A stretch of 64,000 nucleotides of DNA, taken from CADEDH01 sp965262175. Lineage in GTDB: Bacteria > Actinomycetota > Acidimicrobiia > Acidimicrobiales > SZUA-35. The stretch is from assembly GCA_965262175.1 (NCBI GenBank), contig CBDHES010000010.1, positions 1 through 64,000 of the forward strand, in the 5' to 3' direction. The stretch's first letter is position 1, and every line of letters begins with the position of its first letter. The translations under genes were made by a program, and so were the position numbers. The notes beneath the pieces are model-generated. The model saw only the letters and a program-made list of their open reading frames with translations. It ran no database searches and had not been told where the DNA came from. Shown piece after piece: positions 35,401-43,076 of this stretch.

Positions 35401-36110
35401 AGCAGCGGGGTTCCGGCCAGGCGGGCGTCGAGCCCGTCGACGTAGCGACGGAGCACCGGCGACAGGTAGGCGTCGACCACGGTCGTGTCGCCCCGGGGCA
35501 CCAGCTTCATGAGCGGGCTGACCTCGTGGCTGACCGACACCTGACCGAACCCGAGCTCCCGGGCGATGCCGGCCACCAGCTCCTCGTGCTTGGTGTGCCG
35601 GTAGCCGTGGACGAACAGGATCGCCACCGAGTCGTACCCGTCGTCCCGGCACCGTCGAAGGGTCGTCATGACCTCGTCGACGTCGACCCCCCGGATGACC
35701 TCCCCCGCCGCCGAGATCCGTTCGTCGACCTCGACGACCCGATCGTGGAGCAACTCGGGGAGGACGATGTCGAGGGCGAACAGGTCGGGTCGGGCCTGGT
35801 GGCCGATGCGCAGCGCGTCGCCGAACCCGGCGGTGGTGACCAGCACCGTCGGTTCGCCGGCCCGTTCCAGCAGGGCGTTGGTGGCCACCGTCGTCCCCAT
35901 CTTGATCGACGTGATCCGACCGGTGGGGATCGCCTCGTCGTCCCCCAGATCCAACACGTCGCGGATCGCCTGGACCGCCGGATCGGGGTAGCGGGTCGGG
36001 TTGTCCGACAGCAGCTTGTGGGTGACCGTGTGGCCGTCGTCCCGGCGGGCGACGACGTCGGTGAACGTCCCACCCCGATCGATCCAGAACTCCCAGCGTG
36101 GCGCGTTCAC
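32445..36110 (-). CDS. 5-oxoprolinase/hydantoinase, HyuA and HyuB fused
   Basis: 1,221 residues from a GTG at 36110 (another GTG at 36113 is equally placed). The HyuA part (1 to about 690) has WIDRGGTFTDVVA, KMGTTVATNALLER, GFDMGGTSTDVSHY and AGGGSVLHFD, all ATP-site features of the oxoprolinase/hydantoinase superfamily. The HyuB part (about 695-1221) begins DPVQLEIFNNLFMNIAEQMG and ends GGGGYGPPP. Fusion of both halves is typical of ATP-dependent 5-oxoprolinases, which open 5-oxoproline to glutamate, but substrate range is broad. It is the first gene of a minus-strand operon. Confidence 0.88.
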   Translation of the reverse strand: MNAPRWEFWIDRGGTFTDVVARRDDGHTVTHKLLSDNPTRYPDPAVQAIRDVLDLGDDEAIPTGRITSIKMGTTVATNALLERAGEPTVLVTTAGFGDALRIGHQARPDLFALDIVLPELLHDRVVEVDERISAAGEVIRGVDVDEVMTTLRRCRDDGYDSVAILFVHGYRHTKHEELVAGIARELGFGQVSVSHEVSPLMKLVPRGDTTVVDAYLSPVLRRYVDGLDARLAGTPLLFMQSNGGLTDARQFQGKDSLLSGPAGGVVGMIRTAEAAGFDRLIGFDMGGTSTDVSHYAGELERTYETEVAGVRVRAPMIHIHTVAAGGGSVLHFDGSRMRVGPDSAGADPGPVCYGNGGPLAITDCNVALGKLRPEYFPAIFGPTGDRPLAVEAVEEAFADLTAVIATDDLAADDLAARNTAAVAEGFVAITCDNMANAIKKISVQRGHDTSAYTLVCFGGAGGQHACQVADNLGITRIHVHPQAGVLSALGIGLADVRHVLEQSVEADLSDDTYAEIEQRWQAMAAEGRRELTARAAGGTGAGGVAEVASIRRLSLRYRGSDTALFVDDGGTPESARAAFEDLHRARFGFVSPSTPVIVDAVQLESVAPGARLGHPAGDDTGSNADGDPADDGVLAHHPVWFGGVQLSTPFLDRERLDSGATVEGPAVIVETTGTTVVDPGWRATVGPDRDLVLDRVVARAATAGVTTAVDPVQLEIFNNLFMNIAEQMGVVLQNTAVSVNIKERLDFSCAVFDPGGELVANAPHMPVHLGSMSESIKATIARNPAMKPGDVFVMNAPYEGGTHLPDITVIKPVFDRGATDDPTVIFYVAARGHHTDIGGTVPGSIPADSTTIDEEGALLDNLLLVEHDRFRHDEIVAALTAGRWPARNPDQNVADLKAQVAACEKGAAELARVIEYYGLDVVHAYMGHVKDNATESVRRVIGALDDATFTATADDGSQVTVAVTVDHATRSAVIDFTGTSPVHPGNFNAPPAVTYAAVLYAFRCLVDDDIPLNAGCLVPLRVVLPANSMIDPRPPAAVIAGNVETSQLIVDALFGALRVAGGSQGTMNNVIWGNDVHQYYETVCGGAGATARADGCDAVHTHMTNSRLTDPEVLEWRHPVIVDRFAVRTGSGGAGVHRGGDGVVRRTRFLEAMELNVISGRRVVAPYGMAGGEPGATGRNRVIRADGTVEELAGSDRASLGPGDVFEIHTPGGGGYGPPPT

Positions 36111-36160
36111 CACCGCGACCGTAGCTCCGACCCCGTCGTCCCGGCCCGGTTCGGCGTCGT

Positions 36161-37579
36161 TCAGTCGTCGACGAGGAGCTCGTAGGCCCCGACGTCGGCC
36201 GAGCCGGTGGGCCGGACGTTGCCGTCGGCGTCGAAGGTGATCCGGAGTGGGGTCTCGATGGCGACGTCGATCGCCGGACTGGTGGCCAAGGGCCGGAAGT
36301 CGGCCAGCATCGGATCGACGGTGGGCGCCACCAGCAGGGGGTCGTCGGTGGTCACGACGTCGAGCTCGGTCTCGAGGCCGCTCGGCGCCGACGTGACGAA
36401 CAGGTTGCCGCCCATCGCCACGTCGTCCGACTCCCGGATCTGGACCGAGGGGAGGCCGTCGCGGGCCCATGCCAGGTTGTTGAGGATCTGGACGTCTCGG
36501 GCCCGGGCCACCGCCAGTTCCACCGGCCCTCCGGCCAGATCGGTGGTCCGACCGTTCCGGTAGGTCGTGTTGAACACGATGTCGACCCGGTCGGCGACGT
36601 TGACCATCACCGCCCGACCGCCGTTGTCGAAGATGATGTTGTTGGCCACCAGGAACCGCCCCGTGTAGCCGGTGTCGGTCGTCTCGTCGATGATGATCCC
36701 GTTGCCGTCGGAGATCAGGTCCTGGCCCGGGGCGAACTCGGAGAAGACCCTGTTCTCGTTGCGGTAGATGACGTTGCCGACGATCTTGTCGTGGTAGCCG
36801 TCCTCGAAGGGCTCGGTGTCGTGGTCGGCGGCGTGCCAGAACGAGATCCCGCTCCCCTGCTCGGTCCCCCAGAACGAATTGTCGAAGACCTCGTTGCGGT
36901 ACACCTCGACGTTGGTCGACTCGACGGCGGTGATGCCGCCGACCGGCATGTTGGAGACGACGTTGTCGATCAGCCGGACGTGGTGGGTCTCCCGGACGTG
37001 GATGCCCCAGCCATAGGAGTTGTCGGCGTCGAACCCCTCACCGGTGATCGTCAGACCGGACACCTCGACGTAGCGGCTCTCGACGAGCAACCCGTTGGCC
37101 GAGGTCGGGGCGATGACCGGCTCGTGACCGGGGGCCGCCGCCACCCGTATCCACTCCTCGGGGGTCCCGTCGACCCGGACGGTGAAGTGGGCCCAGTCCG
37201 GGTAGGTGAGCTCGTTGTAGCGGCCGTCCATCAGGAACAGCGTGTCCCCCGGCTCCAGGCGGTCCAGGCTGGCCTGCAGGTTCTGCCACGGGGTGTCGGC
37301 GGTCTGCCCGTCGTTGTCGTCGCTCCCGCCGGGGCTGACGTAGTGGGTCGTCGGGTCGGTGTCGGGTTGGGTGACCGGGGTGCCCGACGAGGTGGCGTCC
37401 CGCTCGGCGGGCCGCTCCAGTGGGGGGAGCGTCACATCGATGACGTCGGCCGAACCCTCGACGGCCAGGGTCGGGGTCGAGACCGTCTGGCGGTTGCGGA
37501 CGATCCACACCAGGGCCACCAACGCCGCAGCGGCGGTCACCGCCACCACGCCCAACACCCAACGTTCGCTCGCCCGCAT
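36161..37579 (-). CDS. secreted or membrane-anchored right-handed beta-helix protein
   Basis: 472 residues. An N-terminal signal anchor (about 7-26) is followed by a low-complexity stretch. A DUF1565-type start, THYVSPGGSDDNDGQT, leads into PWQNLQASLDRLEPGDTLFL. Repeated parallel beta-helix coils (about 120-410) show a strand pattern such as VEVSGLTITG, VRLIDNVVSN, VEVYRNEVFD and FLVANNIIFDNGG. Such proteins bind or cleave polysaccharides; no lyase catalytic triad could be assigned. Predicted extracellular. Confidence 0.8.
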   Translation of the reverse strand: MRASERWVLGVVAVTAAAALVALVWIVRNRQTVSTPTLAVEGSADVIDVTLPPLERPAERDATSSGTPVTQPDTDPTTHYVSPGGSDDNDGQTADTPWQNLQASLDRLEPGDTLFLMDGRYNELTYPDWAHFTVRVDGTPEEWIRVAAAPGHEPVIAPTSANGLLVESRYVEVSGLTITGEGFDADNSYGWGIHVRETHHVRLIDNVVSNMPVGGITAVESTNVEVYRNEVFDNSFWGTEQGSGISFWHAADHDTEPFEDGYHDKIVGNVIYRNENRVFSEFAPGQDLISDGNGIIIDETTDTGYTGRFLVANNIIFDNGGRAVMVNVADRVDIVFNTTYRNGRTTDLAGGPVELAVARARDVQILNNLAWARDGLPSVQIRESDDVAMGGNLFVTSAPSGLETELDVVTTDDPLLVAPTVDPMLADFRPLATSPAIDVAIETPLRITFDADGNVRPTGSADVGAYELLVDD

Positions 37580-37666
37580 CCGATCTCGCCTCGGCGATCA
37601 AGGGTAGCTGCCGCATCGACAACGTTCCTGGGCGATTGAACCAGGTTGTATCCCGGTGGGGGCGGC

Positions 37667-38509
37667 TCAGGGTTGCGGGGGTTGGCTGACCTCTTCCCAC
37701 GTCGTCCCTCGGATGAAGGCGACTCCCTCGAAGAGCTCCTGACGATCCGTCGAGCCACCGGTGATCCCGGCGATGAACGACTCCTCGCCGGACTCCTCGA
37801 TCAGGCGTCCGATGTGGGTCAGGTCGACCAACCAGTCGGCGTCTCGCCGTTCGAGCCGGATGGCCGGCACGTCGTCGACATAGCCGAGGGCATCAAGCGG
37901 GTCGATCCGGTACCGGTCGATCTCCAGGGTCTGCACGTCGTCGCCGATCAGACCCTGCTCGACCCCGATGACGAACAGCTCCCGGCCGTCCTCGATCGAG
38001 GCCAGGTCGGCTCGAAGGGAGATGCGGGTGCTGAGGACCGACAGGGCGTCGAGAATCGGCAGCGTCTCCAACAATTCGGAGGGGCCGGCCTCCCGCGATG
38101 CCACCAGGAGCCGGTCGTACCACTCGATCGTCGACGGGGTGACGAGCTCGACGGCGGCGGCGCCATCGGTGGCCAGGATGGCGCTCCGGTACGCCTCGAA
38201 GGCGGCTTCGGCCGCCTCGGCGTCGGAGTCGGTGCCATCGTCGATCGACGCCGTCTCGTCGGCCGGGCCGTCATCGTCGGTGCCATCGTCGATCGACGCG
38301 GTCTCGTCGGCCGGGCCGTCATCGTCGGTGCCATCGTCGATCGACGCGGTCTCGTCGGCTGCGGCGGCCGACGGTTGCTCCGTCGTCGGTGCCGGCGGTT
38401 CATCGATCGTGATCGCCCCGTCATCGCCACCGCCGCCGCAGGCGGTGACCGAGAGGGCGACCGCCGTCGCGAGCGCGCAAAGAAGGGGCCGGCCGGCTCG
38501 AGATCGCAT
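37667..38509 (-). CDS. lipoprotein with acidic repeats
   Basis: 280 residues from the ATG at 38509. The signal peptide is ARPLLCALATAVALSVTAC-like with the lipid-attachment Cys after VTA. Next comes an acidic low-complexity segment built from 16-residue repeats (DETASIDDGTDDDGPA). A helical C-terminal domain (about 115-280) has AAEAAFEAYRSAILATDG and a WLVDLTHIGRLIEE segment, resembling DUF4878/SnoaL-like lipoproteins. Function unknown. It is divergent from another lipoprotein gene at 38577. Confidence 0.7.
   Translation of the reverse strand: MRSRAGRPLLCALATAVALSVTACGGGGDDGAITIDEPPAPTTEQPSAAAADETASIDDGTDDDGPADETASIDDGTDDDGPADETASIDDGTDSDAEAAEAAFEAYRSAILATDGAAAVELVTPSTIEWYDRLLVASREAGPSELLETLPILDALSVLSTRISLRADLASIEDGRELFVIGVEQGLIGDDVQTLEIDRYRIDPLDALGYVDDVPAIRLERRDADWLVDLTHIGRLIEESGEESFIAGITGGSTDRQELFEGVAFIRGTTWEEVSQPPQP
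38229..38359. repeat. 48-bp tandem repeat inside the lipoprotein gene
   Basis: Units at 38229-38276, 38277-38324 and a partial copy to 38359 encode the acidic 16-residue repeats. They are nearly identical at DNA level, so expansion is recent. Confidence 0.85.
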
Positions 38510-38576
38510 CGGAGCCGAGGCTAGCCGGGGGGCCGCCCGCGGCCCCATCGGGTGACGGGGCGGGTACGGTGCGGCC

Positions 38577-39497
38577 GTGGTGACGCGCAACGACACGGTG
38601 GGACGAGGCCGGTGGGGGGTTCGGGCCCTCGGGTGGCTGCTCGCAACGCTGCTCGTGGCGTCATGCACGAACGGTGGCGACGATGGCGATGACGGCGCCG
38701 CGGCGGGGGGAGAGGCCGGCGGTGCGCTCGACGTCGCCGCCGTGGTCGGCCGGGTGGCCGAAGCCGGTTCGGCCTCCTACGTCGGCTCGGTATCGGTGAC
38801 CGATCCCACCCGCTCGCCAGATCCGGCAGTCGTCGACTTCGACGGCCGCTACGACGAGGCCGCCTCGGCCAACACGATCGTCGTTCGGGCCGAGCAGTTC
38901 GTGACCAGCGAGGTCGTCGCCGACGAGCTGGAGGTCCCGACCGGCTTCGACGGCGTGTTCGCCGAGCCCATCGAGGCGACCGTCCTCGGCGACCAGGCCT
39001 GGGTCCAACTCGACCTTTTGGGCGACGGCGTCTGGGCCTCGGTGTCGCGATTCCAACTCGAGGCGTTGGCCGGCGGGTTCGGGGTCCAGGCGCTGATCGT
39101 GCGCCCCACCCGGTCGCTGGAGTGGCTGGCCGGGGGCGACGCCACCGTCACCGATCTGGGCCAGGAAGACCTCGACGGGGTGGCCGTCCGTCGTTGGCAG
39201 GCCCTCGTCGATCTCGCCTCGGCCAAGGCCGCGGTCGAGGCCGACGAGGTCGACGACTTCGAGGCCGCCTTCGGGACCGGAACCGGCGAGATCGCCATCG
39301 AGCTGTGGGTCGACGAGGCGACCGGTGACCTCGTTCGCTACGACCTCCCGCTCCCGGGCTCGACCTTCGGCGGGCCCGAGGCCACCACCCAGCTGTCGAT
39401 GACCCTGTCGTCCCTGGGCGAGGCGCCGGCCGTCGAGCCGCCCGATCCGGCCGACGTGGTCGAGGGCGAGTCGATCTTCTCCCTCCTCGGGTTCTAG
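38577..39497 (+). CDS. LppX/LprG-family-like lipoprotein
   Basis: 306 residues. A basic start and hydrophobic signal end in LLVASC, giving an N-terminal lipid Cys. The mature part begins with a Gly/Asp-rich linker and then a two-sheet domain with SYVGSVSVTD, VVRAEQFVTSE, TVLGDQAWVQLDL and IELWVDEATGDLVRYDLPL. This is the pattern of LprG/LppX-like carriers that shuttle lipids across the mycobacterial envelope. Family membership is inferred from layout. GTG start. A hairpin follows at 39503-39521. Confidence 0.68.
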   Translation: MVTRNDTVGRGRWGVRALGWLLATLLVASCTNGGDDGDDGAAAGGEAGGALDVAAVVGRVAEAGSASYVGSVSVTDPTRSPDPAVVDFDGRYDEAASANTIVVRAEQFVTSEVVADELEVPTGFDGVFAEPIEATVLGDQAWVQLDLLGDGVWASVSRFQLEALAGGFGVQALIVRPTRSLEWLAGGDATVTDLGQEDLDGVAVRRWQALVDLASAKAAVEADEVDDFEAAFGTGTGEIAIELWVDEATGDLVRYDLPLPGSTFGGPEATTQLSMTLSSLGEAPAVEPPDPADVVEGESIFSLLGF

Positions 39498-39502
39498 ACC
39501 CC

Positions 39503-39521
39503 CCCCGGGAGGACCCCGGGG
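39503..39521 (+). terminator. hairpin after the LppX-like gene
   Basis: CCCCGGG (39503-39509) and CCCGGGG (39515-39521) pair with a 5-nt loop, followed by TTTG. It lies 6 bp after the stop. Confidence 0.5.
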
Positions 39522-39540
39522 TTTGAGCGAACGCCCAAAA

Positions 39541-39582
39541 ACTCGGGACCTTGTGCTCTTCCTCCCGGGACCAAGGACCCTT
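39541..39582 (+). promoter_or_regulatory. two DosR/DevR-like boxes upstream of the universal stress gene
   Basis: GGGACC cores at 39545-39550 and 39567-39572 are 22 bp apart, two helical turns. The second reads GGGACCAAGGACCC, close to the DosR palindrome GGGAC-TWWA-GTCCC; the first has a weaker right half. A universal stress gene lies just downstream and a DevR/DevS-like pair 0.5 kb away, the classic DosR-regulon partners. Confidence 0.45.
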
Positions 39583-39616
39583 CCCCGCCGACCGGCTGGC
39601 GAGCCACGCTCGAACC

Positions 39617-40081
39617 ATGAGCAAGATCATCGCTGGTGTCGACGGATCGGCCCACTCGGTACGGGCGCTCGAGTGGGCGTTGGCCCATGCCGGGGAGGGT
39701 GACACCGTCGTCGCCGTCCACGCCTGGCAGGTGCCGTCGGCGGCCGCCATGGAAGCGACCTGGTACAACCCGGCCGAGCTCGAGGTGGCGGCCAAGAACC
39801 TGCTCGATCAGAGCATCGCCGAGGTCACCGTCCCGCCCGGGGTGGAGGTCGAGGCCCGGGTCGTCCACGGTCACGTCGGTCACTCGTTGCTCGACGCAGC
39901 CCATGGTGCGGACCTGTTGGTGGTCGGCACTCGGGGCCACGGCGGGTTCGTCGGGCTGCTGCTCGGCTCGGTCAGTACCTACGCCGTGCAGCACGCCAGC
40001 TGCCCGGTCGTGGTCATTCCCCCCGATCGTCGCTCGGGCCCTGAACGGTCCGAAGAAGGGGTCGAGCGAGGGGCCCAGTGA
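39617..40081 (+). CDS. universal stress protein (UspA family)
   Basis: 154 residues. It begins KIIAGVDGSAHSVRALEWAL and ends with the ATP-binding pattern VVGTRGHGGFVGLLLGSVST, i.e. G-x2-G-x9-G-(S/T), then CPVVVIPP. ATP-binding universal stress proteins of this group are controlled by DosR in mycobacteria. The stop overlaps the next start as GTGA, so the two are co-translated. Confidence 0.92.
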   Translation: MSKIIAGVDGSAHSVRALEWALAHAGEGDTVVAVHAWQVPSAAAMEATWYNPAELEVAAKNLLDQSIAEVTVPPGVEVEARVVHGHVGHSLLDAAHGADLLVVGTRGHGGFVGLLLGSVSTYAVQHASCPVVVIPPDRRSGPERSEEGVERGAQ

Positions 40082-40581
40082 CCGCTGTGGCGACCGATCA
40101 GACCGGGGGGCGGGCCCTCTTCGTCCACGACTTCGTTCCGGTCGACCTGCCCTACGGCACGGTCGTCGGTGCCTTCGCCACCCATGTCTCCCCCGACCTG
40201 GTGGCCAACCTGGCGATCGAGGCGTGGCGGGTCCAGGCCGGCGCCGTCGGTGAGACGCTGGGGGTCATCGATCTGGAGACGACCGCCTCGACGTCGGTTG
40301 CGGTCACGCTCGGACCCCACCGCACCCGGCGGGCGGCGCTCGTGGTGCCGATCAGCTGGCAGCGGACCTCGGTCCCCTGGATGCCGCCACTGGAGGCCGA
40401 CATCGAGGTCGTCGCCTACGGCACCGACCGGACCCACCTCCACCTCCTCGGCCGGTCCGAACTGTCCCCCTGGACCTGGCCCAGCACCGATCAGGCCAGC
40501 CTCGAACATCGGCTGGCGGTGGCGATGATCCGCCACCTGCTGGTCCGCTTGGCCGAATCCATCGCCGAGTCGATCGCCTGA
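40078..40581 (+). CDS. conserved protein of unknown function coupled to the universal stress gene
   Basis: 167 residues, no signal peptide or membrane helix. It contains FVHDFVPVDLPYGTVVGAF, a hydrophobic VVPISWQRTSVPWMPPLEADIEV strand pair and a C-terminal helix. The alternating strands and WPSTDQASLEHR helix are compatible with an SRPBCC-like fold, but this is a weak guess. GTGA overlap with the universal stress gene suggests a linked stress role. Confidence 0.65.
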   Translation: MTAVATDQTGGRALFVHDFVPVDLPYGTVVGAFATHVSPDLVANLAIEAWRVQAGAVGETLGVIDLETTASTSVAVTLGPHRTRRAALVVPISWQRTSVPWMPPLEADIEVVAYGTDRTHLHLLGRSELSPWTWPSTDQASLEHRLAVAMIRHLLVRLAESIAESIA

Positions 40582-40614
40582 TCGGAGGCATTTCCGACCA
40601 CCGGAGGGCAGCGG

Positions 40615-41328
40615 TCAGTCGGCGGGGCGGCGCTGTCGCTCGTCGATGCGGGCGGCTACCGCTGCAGCCTGGGTTCGGCGGGTCATCCCCAACTTCGACA
40701 GCACGCTCGACACGTAGTTCTTGACCGTCTTCTCGGCCAGGAACAGTTCCTCGGCGATCTGCCGGTTGGAGTACCCGGCACCGATCAGATCGAAGATCTT
40801 TCGCTCCCGGGGCGTGAGCGCCAGGACCTTGCCCTCGTCGCTGTCCCGCAGTCGTTGCCAGCCGAGGCGAACCGCGGCCTGGTCGAGCAACACCGCCCCG
40901 GTCGACACCCGCCGGATCGATTCGATGAGGTCGTTGCCCCGGACCTGCTTGAGGACGTAGCCGGCGGCGCCGGCCGCTGCGGCATCGACCAGCGCCTGGT
41001 CATCGGAGAACGACGTCAGCATCAGACAGGCGATCTCAGGGTGGGCCGAACGGATGTCCCGGCAGACCTCGACACCGCTGCCGTCCCCCAGGCGGACGTC
41101 GAGCACCGCCACATCGGGTTGGGCGGCCATCACCGCGTCGAGGGCCTCGGCCGCCGACCCGGCTTGGCCGACCACCGTCATGTCGGGCTCGGCCTCGACC
41201 AGGCCGGCCACGCCCCGCCGGACGACCTCGTGGTCGTCGAGGAGGAAGACCCGGATGGTGGTAGGGCCGTCGCCATCGACAGCGCCATCGATGTTGCCAT
41301 CGACGTCGGGGTTGGGTGCGCTGGTCAC
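40615..41328 (-). CDS. DevR/DosR-like response regulator
   Basis: 237 residues from the GTG at 41328. After a ~24-residue Asp-rich leader comes a receiver domain with the acidic pair VFLLDDHEVVRRG, phospho-acceptor Asp77 (VAVLDVRLGDGSG) and Lys in GYVLKQVRG. The LuxR HTH has LTPRERKIFDLIGAG and EKTVKNYVSSVLSKLGMTRRTQAA, nearly the DosR recognition segment with its Lys/Lys/Asn contacts. DosR drives dormancy and hypoxia genes in mycobacteria. It is coupled by a GTGA overlap to the sensor kinase gene. Confidence 0.88.
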   Translation of the reverse strand: MTSAPNPDVDGNIDGAVDGDGPTTIRVFLLDDHEVVRRGVAGLVEAEPDMTVVGQAGSAAEALDAVMAAQPDVAVLDVRLGDGSGVEVCRDIRSAHPEIACLMLTSFSDDQALVDAAAAGAAGYVLKQVRGNDLIESIRRVSTGAVLLDQAAVRLGWQRLRDSDEGKVLALTPRERKIFDLIGAGYSNRQIAEELFLAEKTVKNYVSSVLSKLGMTRRTQAAAVAARIDERQRRPAD

Positions 41329-42386
41329 GGGGACGAGTCTCCCATCGTGGTGGGGCCCTGGTCGAGGGGCACGGTCCAACGGAGCACGGTCCCCTTCGGT
41401 GCTCCGGAGCTGAAGGTGAAGCTGCCGTCGAGCGCCTCGGCCCGCTCGGCGAGGTTGGCCAGGCCGCTGCGCCGGGTGACTGCGGTGGGGATGCCTCGAC
41501 CGTCATCGACGACCTCGACGGTGAGGTGCTCGCCGACCACCGCCACCTGGACCTCGACCGAGGTGGCCCCGGCATGGCGGGCCACGTTGCTCAGCGCCTC
41601 CCGGATCACCGCCTCGACGTGCTCGAACGCCACATCGGGGACGACGTCGAGCGGGCCGTCGAAGCTCAATCCGGGTTCGAATCCGAGGAGGGGGGTCATC
41701 AATCCGATCACCGCCACGATCCGCTCCCGGGGGCTGAGGTCCTCGGGGCCGTGGTGGAGGTCGAAGATCGTGTTCCGGATCGTCCGGATGACCCGATCGA
41801 TGTCGTCGACGGCGTGCGTCAGCCGCTCACCGAGCGTCTCGTTCTCGGCCAGGCCGGCCGAGCTCTGAAGGCCGAGGCCGATGGCGAACAGGTCCTGGAT
41901 CACGTTGTCGTGGAGGTCGCGGGCGATCCGATCGTGGTCCTCGGCGATGGCCCGTCGGCGGTTGGCCTCGGCCACCGCCTGGTCGGCCCGCCACCGGTCG
42001 GTCGTGTCCCGGACCGCAGCCAGCACCACCGTTCCCGACGCCGTCTCGATCTCGGCCAGGCTGATATCGACCGGAAACGTCGAGCCGTCGGCCCGATAGC
42101 CCCGGAGCTCCCCTTCGACGCCCTCACCCATCGACCGACCCGACGGGGCGCTCTCGAACCGGTTCCGGTGGCCGACGTGGGCGTCGGACCGCTCCGGGGG
42201 CACGACGGTCTCGATCGGTCGGCCGACGAGCTCCGCCGGCCCATAGCCGAAGAGCCGGTCGAACGTCGGGTTGGTGGCTACGATCTCCCCTCCGAACGCC
42301 ACCAGCACGAGCCCGTCGGACGACGCGGCCCACAGACGTTCGGCCGGAACGTTCTCCAACGGTACGGGGCGAGAGTCGGAGGCCAT
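41325..42386 (-). CDS. PAS-domain histidine kinase, partner of the DevR-like regulator
   Basis: 353 residues from the ATG at 42386. A soluble PAS domain (about 12-130, SDGLVLVAFGGEIVATNPTF, YRADGSTFPVDISLAEIE) precedes the HisKA_3 helix with phospho-accepting His159 (HDRIARDLHDNVIQDLFAIG) and an ATPase domain (REALSNVARHAGAT, VVDDGRGIP). DevS/DosT use GAF domains; here one PAS domain takes their place, so the signal may differ. It is divergent from the ECF sigma gene at 42516. Confidence 0.87.
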   Translation of the reverse strand: MASDSRPVPLENVPAERLWAASSDGLVLVAFGGEIVATNPTFDRLFGYGPAELVGRPIETVVPPERSDAHVGHRNRFESAPSGRSMGEGVEGELRGYRADGSTFPVDISLAEIETASGTVVLAAVRDTTDRWRADQAVAEANRRRAIAEDHDRIARDLHDNVIQDLFAIGLGLQSSAGLAENETLGERLTHAVDDIDRVIRTIRNTIFDLHHGPEDLSPRERIVAVIGLMTPLLGFEPGLSFDGPLDVVPDVAFEHVEAVIREALSNVARHAGATSVEVQVAVVGEHLTVEVVDDGRGIPTAVTRRSGLANLAERAEALDGSFTFSSGAPKGTVLRWTVPLDQGPTTMGDSSP

Positions 42387-42442
42387 GGCCGGATGATAGA
42401 GAGGTGGGAACGAAACGGCCCGCTCCGACGTTCGAGTGGGAC

Positions 42443-42469
42443 GGAACCTGACGGCGCCGTCGAGCGTCT
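42443..42469 (+). promoter_or_regulatory. ECF-type promoter (GGAACC-N16-CGTCT)
   Basis: GGAACC at 42443-42448 and CGTCT at 42465-42469 with a 16-bp spacer match the classical ECF sigma consensus. It lies 47-73 bp before the ECF sigma gene start, so autoregulation is likely. Confidence 0.7.
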
Positions 42470-42515
42470 GGGGGTATGCACGATGGGTACCGAACAACCC
42501 GAGGGGGCCGGCGAG

Positions 42516-43076
42516 ATGGTGGTGATTGACCCCCGCCAGGTCGTCTCGCTCGCTGGCGACAGACCGATCGCGGTGGCGACCACCATGTCGTTCGATGACT
42601 TCTACCGGACCCATCGCGACTCGGTGGCTCGGACCCTGGCCCTCACCCTCGGCGACGACGCCCTCGGCTACGAGGCGGCCGACGAGGCGATGGCCCGAGC
42701 CTACGAGCGGTGGTCATCGGTCGCCGGCTATGGCAATCCCGAGGGTTGGGTCTACCGCACCGGTCTGAACTGGGCCCGGTCGTGGCTCCGCCGTCGCAAG
42801 CGGGGCGCGGCCAAGGATCCGCTGGTCGCCACACCCCACCGGATCGACGATCGACCGGTCGACACCGACCTGGCCCGGGCGGTCACCCGGCTGTCCGACG
42901 ATCACCGTGCCGTCGTCGTGCTTCGCTTCTTCCGAGACTGGTCGGTCGAGGAGACGGCGGCGGCGCTCGGGATCGCCCCCGGGACGGTCAAGAGTCGGCT
43001 CAGCCGGGCACTCCAGAAGCTCGAAGCGGACCTGACGACCCCGCAGGTCATCGCCCCGGAAGGAAAGGCTCGATGA
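42516..43076 (+). CDS. ECF sigma factor, probably autoregulated
   Basis: 186 residues from the ATG at 42516, chosen because GAGGGGG lies 8 nt upstream; an in-frame ATG at 42483 lacks one. Region 2: FDDFYRTHRDSVARTLALTLGD, YEAADEAMARAYERW, NPEGWVYRTGLNWARSWLRR. Region 4: RLSDDHRAVVVLRFFRDWSVEE and APGTVKSRLSRALQKLE. The gene overlaps the next by ATGA, coupling it to a membrane-anchored extracellular protein. Confidence 0.88.
   Translation: MVVIDPRQVVSLAGDRPIAVATTMSFDDFYRTHRDSVARTLALTLGDDALGYEAADEAMARAYERWSSVAGYGNPEGWVYRTGLNWARSWLRRRKRGAAKDPLVATPHRIDDRPVDTDLARAVTRLSDDHRAVVVLRFFRDWSVEETAAALGIAPGTVKSRLSRALQKLEADLTTPQVIAPEGKAR

Noticed and set aside
32313..36185. Long plus-strand open frame opposite the hydantoinase gene
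   Set aside because: The minus strand carries an unambiguous 5-oxoprolinase. The plus frame is an antisense shadow rich in Val/Gly/Asp/Arg.
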